Of a stretch of 15,447 nt of DNA, positions 15,068 to 15,447 are shown piece after piece. The number at the start of each line of letters is the position of its first letter. Position 1 is the first letter of the stretch. The stretch is from assembly GCA_052148155.1 (NCBI GenBank), contig JBKQIY010000103.1, forward strand, positions 1-15,447. The letters are read 5' to 3'. The notes beneath the pieces are model-generated. The model was not told the DNA's origin. It ran no database searches and saw only the letters and a list, made by a program, of their open reading frames with translations. This DNA is from JBBQER01 sp052148155 (GTDB lineage Bacteria; Actinomycetota; Acidimicrobiia; IMCC26256; PALSA-610). The translations under genes were made by a program, and so were the position numbers.

Positions 15068-15124
15068 ACGGACTCAAAATCCGTTGCCCGCAAGGGCGTG
15101 AGAGCTCAGATCCCTCCGCGGCAC
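15068..15124 (+). pseudogene. Decayed partial copy of tRNA-Leu(CAA)
   Basis: This stretch repeats the anticodon arm, variable arm, T arm and 3' end of the tRNA at 13748-13830. The first 35 nt match 13774-13808 with a single T-to-C change, and the remainder carries four more changes and a one-base deletion. The 5' acceptor strand and D arm are not recognisable, the T stem has a broken pair and the 3' acceptor strand (CGCGGCA) has no partner, so it cannot make a tRNA. It may be an old attachment-site duplication or a decayed gene duplication. Confidence 0.8.
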
Positions 15125-15285
15125 CCATCTGAGACCGGGACTCTCGCTGCCCTCGTGGCACGGTCACAGACCGCGGCCCGTCAGCCACAAACTTCACACA
15201 GACGCGCTACGCCGCAAACGCGGGCCAGCGCCGGAACACCGTGAAGAAGGGGCCCAGAAGGGCGCCTCTCGAAACTCGGCACACC
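15125..15285. other. Non-coding gap
   Basis: About 160 bp between the tRNA fragment and the end of the minus-strand partial gene. Apart from the hairpin at 15249-15266, I see nothing in it. Confidence 0.45.
15249..15266 (-). terminator. Possible terminator of the right-edge minus-strand gene
   Basis: Read on the minus strand, GGCGCCC and GGGCCCC pair at six of seven positions around a TTCT loop, 19 nt after the stop codon at 15286. A pyrimidine-rich tail (CTTCTTC) follows. Position and shape fit a terminator, though the U-run is poor. Confidence 0.4.
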
Positions 15286-15447
15286 CTAAATGCCACTAGT
15301 GGTCCCGACGACGCAAACCGCGTACGCAGTGAGAGGGACACCATCAGATATCCATGTCACCGTCCAGCCAGCTCCACCGGCGACCGGCCCATCCTGAGTG
15401 ATCCCTCCGTTGGCACCGGAGAAACCTCCGCCGCTAACGACCGAACC
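15286..15447 (-). CDS. C-terminal end of a probable secreted protein (partial)
   Basis: The frame is open from the right edge to a TAG at 15286-15288 and gives 53 residues. They begin GSVVSGGGFSGANGG, continue through GGAGWTVTWISDG, and end in LTAYAVCVVGTTSGI. The Gly/Ser-rich strand, the GWTVT strand and the LTAYAVC ending resemble the C-terminal repeats of exported proteins in actinobacteria, where an 'LTAYAVC' strand closes a small beta domain. That family link is from memory of the pattern, not from a search. The start lies outside the window. No TM segment or LPxTG motif is present, so it is probably released rather than anchored. Confidence 0.65.
   Translation of the reverse strand, partial: GSVVSGGGFSGANGGITQDGPVAGGAGWTVTWISDGVPLTAYAVCVVGTTSGI

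Overview
This is a high-GC window with mostly ATG/GTG starts, GTGA/ATGA stop-start overlaps and dense gene packing. It reads as a chromosomal segment of an actinobacterium. A dissociated (type II) fatty-acid synthase with an InhA/FabI-type reductase in the same operon, and a secreted-protein tail ending in a 'TAYAVC'-like motif, would fit an Acidimicrobiia-like lineage. That placement is an inference, not a demonstrated identity.

Region 1 (1-5090) is a sugar/metabolite cluster. The plus strand carries the tail of an unrecognised protein, an FGGY-family carbohydrate kinase and, overlapping it by 8 bp, a PIG-L/LmbE zinc deacetylase. Converging on them from the minus strand are an SMP-30/gluconolactonase-like protein and a sugar-porter-type MFS transporter, joined by an ATGA overlap. 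The transporter has an extra soluble N-terminal domain. Transport, lactone hydrolysis, deacylation and phosphorylation of a sugar-like substrate would make a coherent catabolic route, but the substrate cannot be read from the sequence. A thiol peroxidase of the BCP type (5126-5602) is divergent from the transporter.

Region 2 (5691-12420, minus strand) is a nearly complete FAS-II operon in transcription order: fabD, a small biotinyl/lipoyl-fold protein, fabH, fabG, acpP, fabF, an acyl-CoA carboxylase carboxyltransferase, fabI. The first four genes are linked by 4-bp GTGA overlaps. The small protein has the biotinyl-domain fold signature but lacks the lysine that carries biotin; this is the most unusual gene of the window. 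The missing dehydratase, fabZ, lies divergently at 12963-13388 across a 542-bp stretch without a convincing gene. Together these genes supply malonyl-ACP loading, initiation, elongation and the whole reduction-dehydration-reduction cycle.

Region 3 (13389-15447) holds a small single-pass membrane protein (minus), a tRNA-Leu(CAA), a type I signal peptidase, then about 540 bp of non-coding DNA. That DNA contains a decayed copy of the 3' two-thirds of the same tRNA-Leu and a perfect 18-bp palindrome. At the right edge is the C-terminal end of a probable secreted protein on the minus strand. No CRISPR array, rRNA, intact insertion sequence, integrase or transposase was seen.
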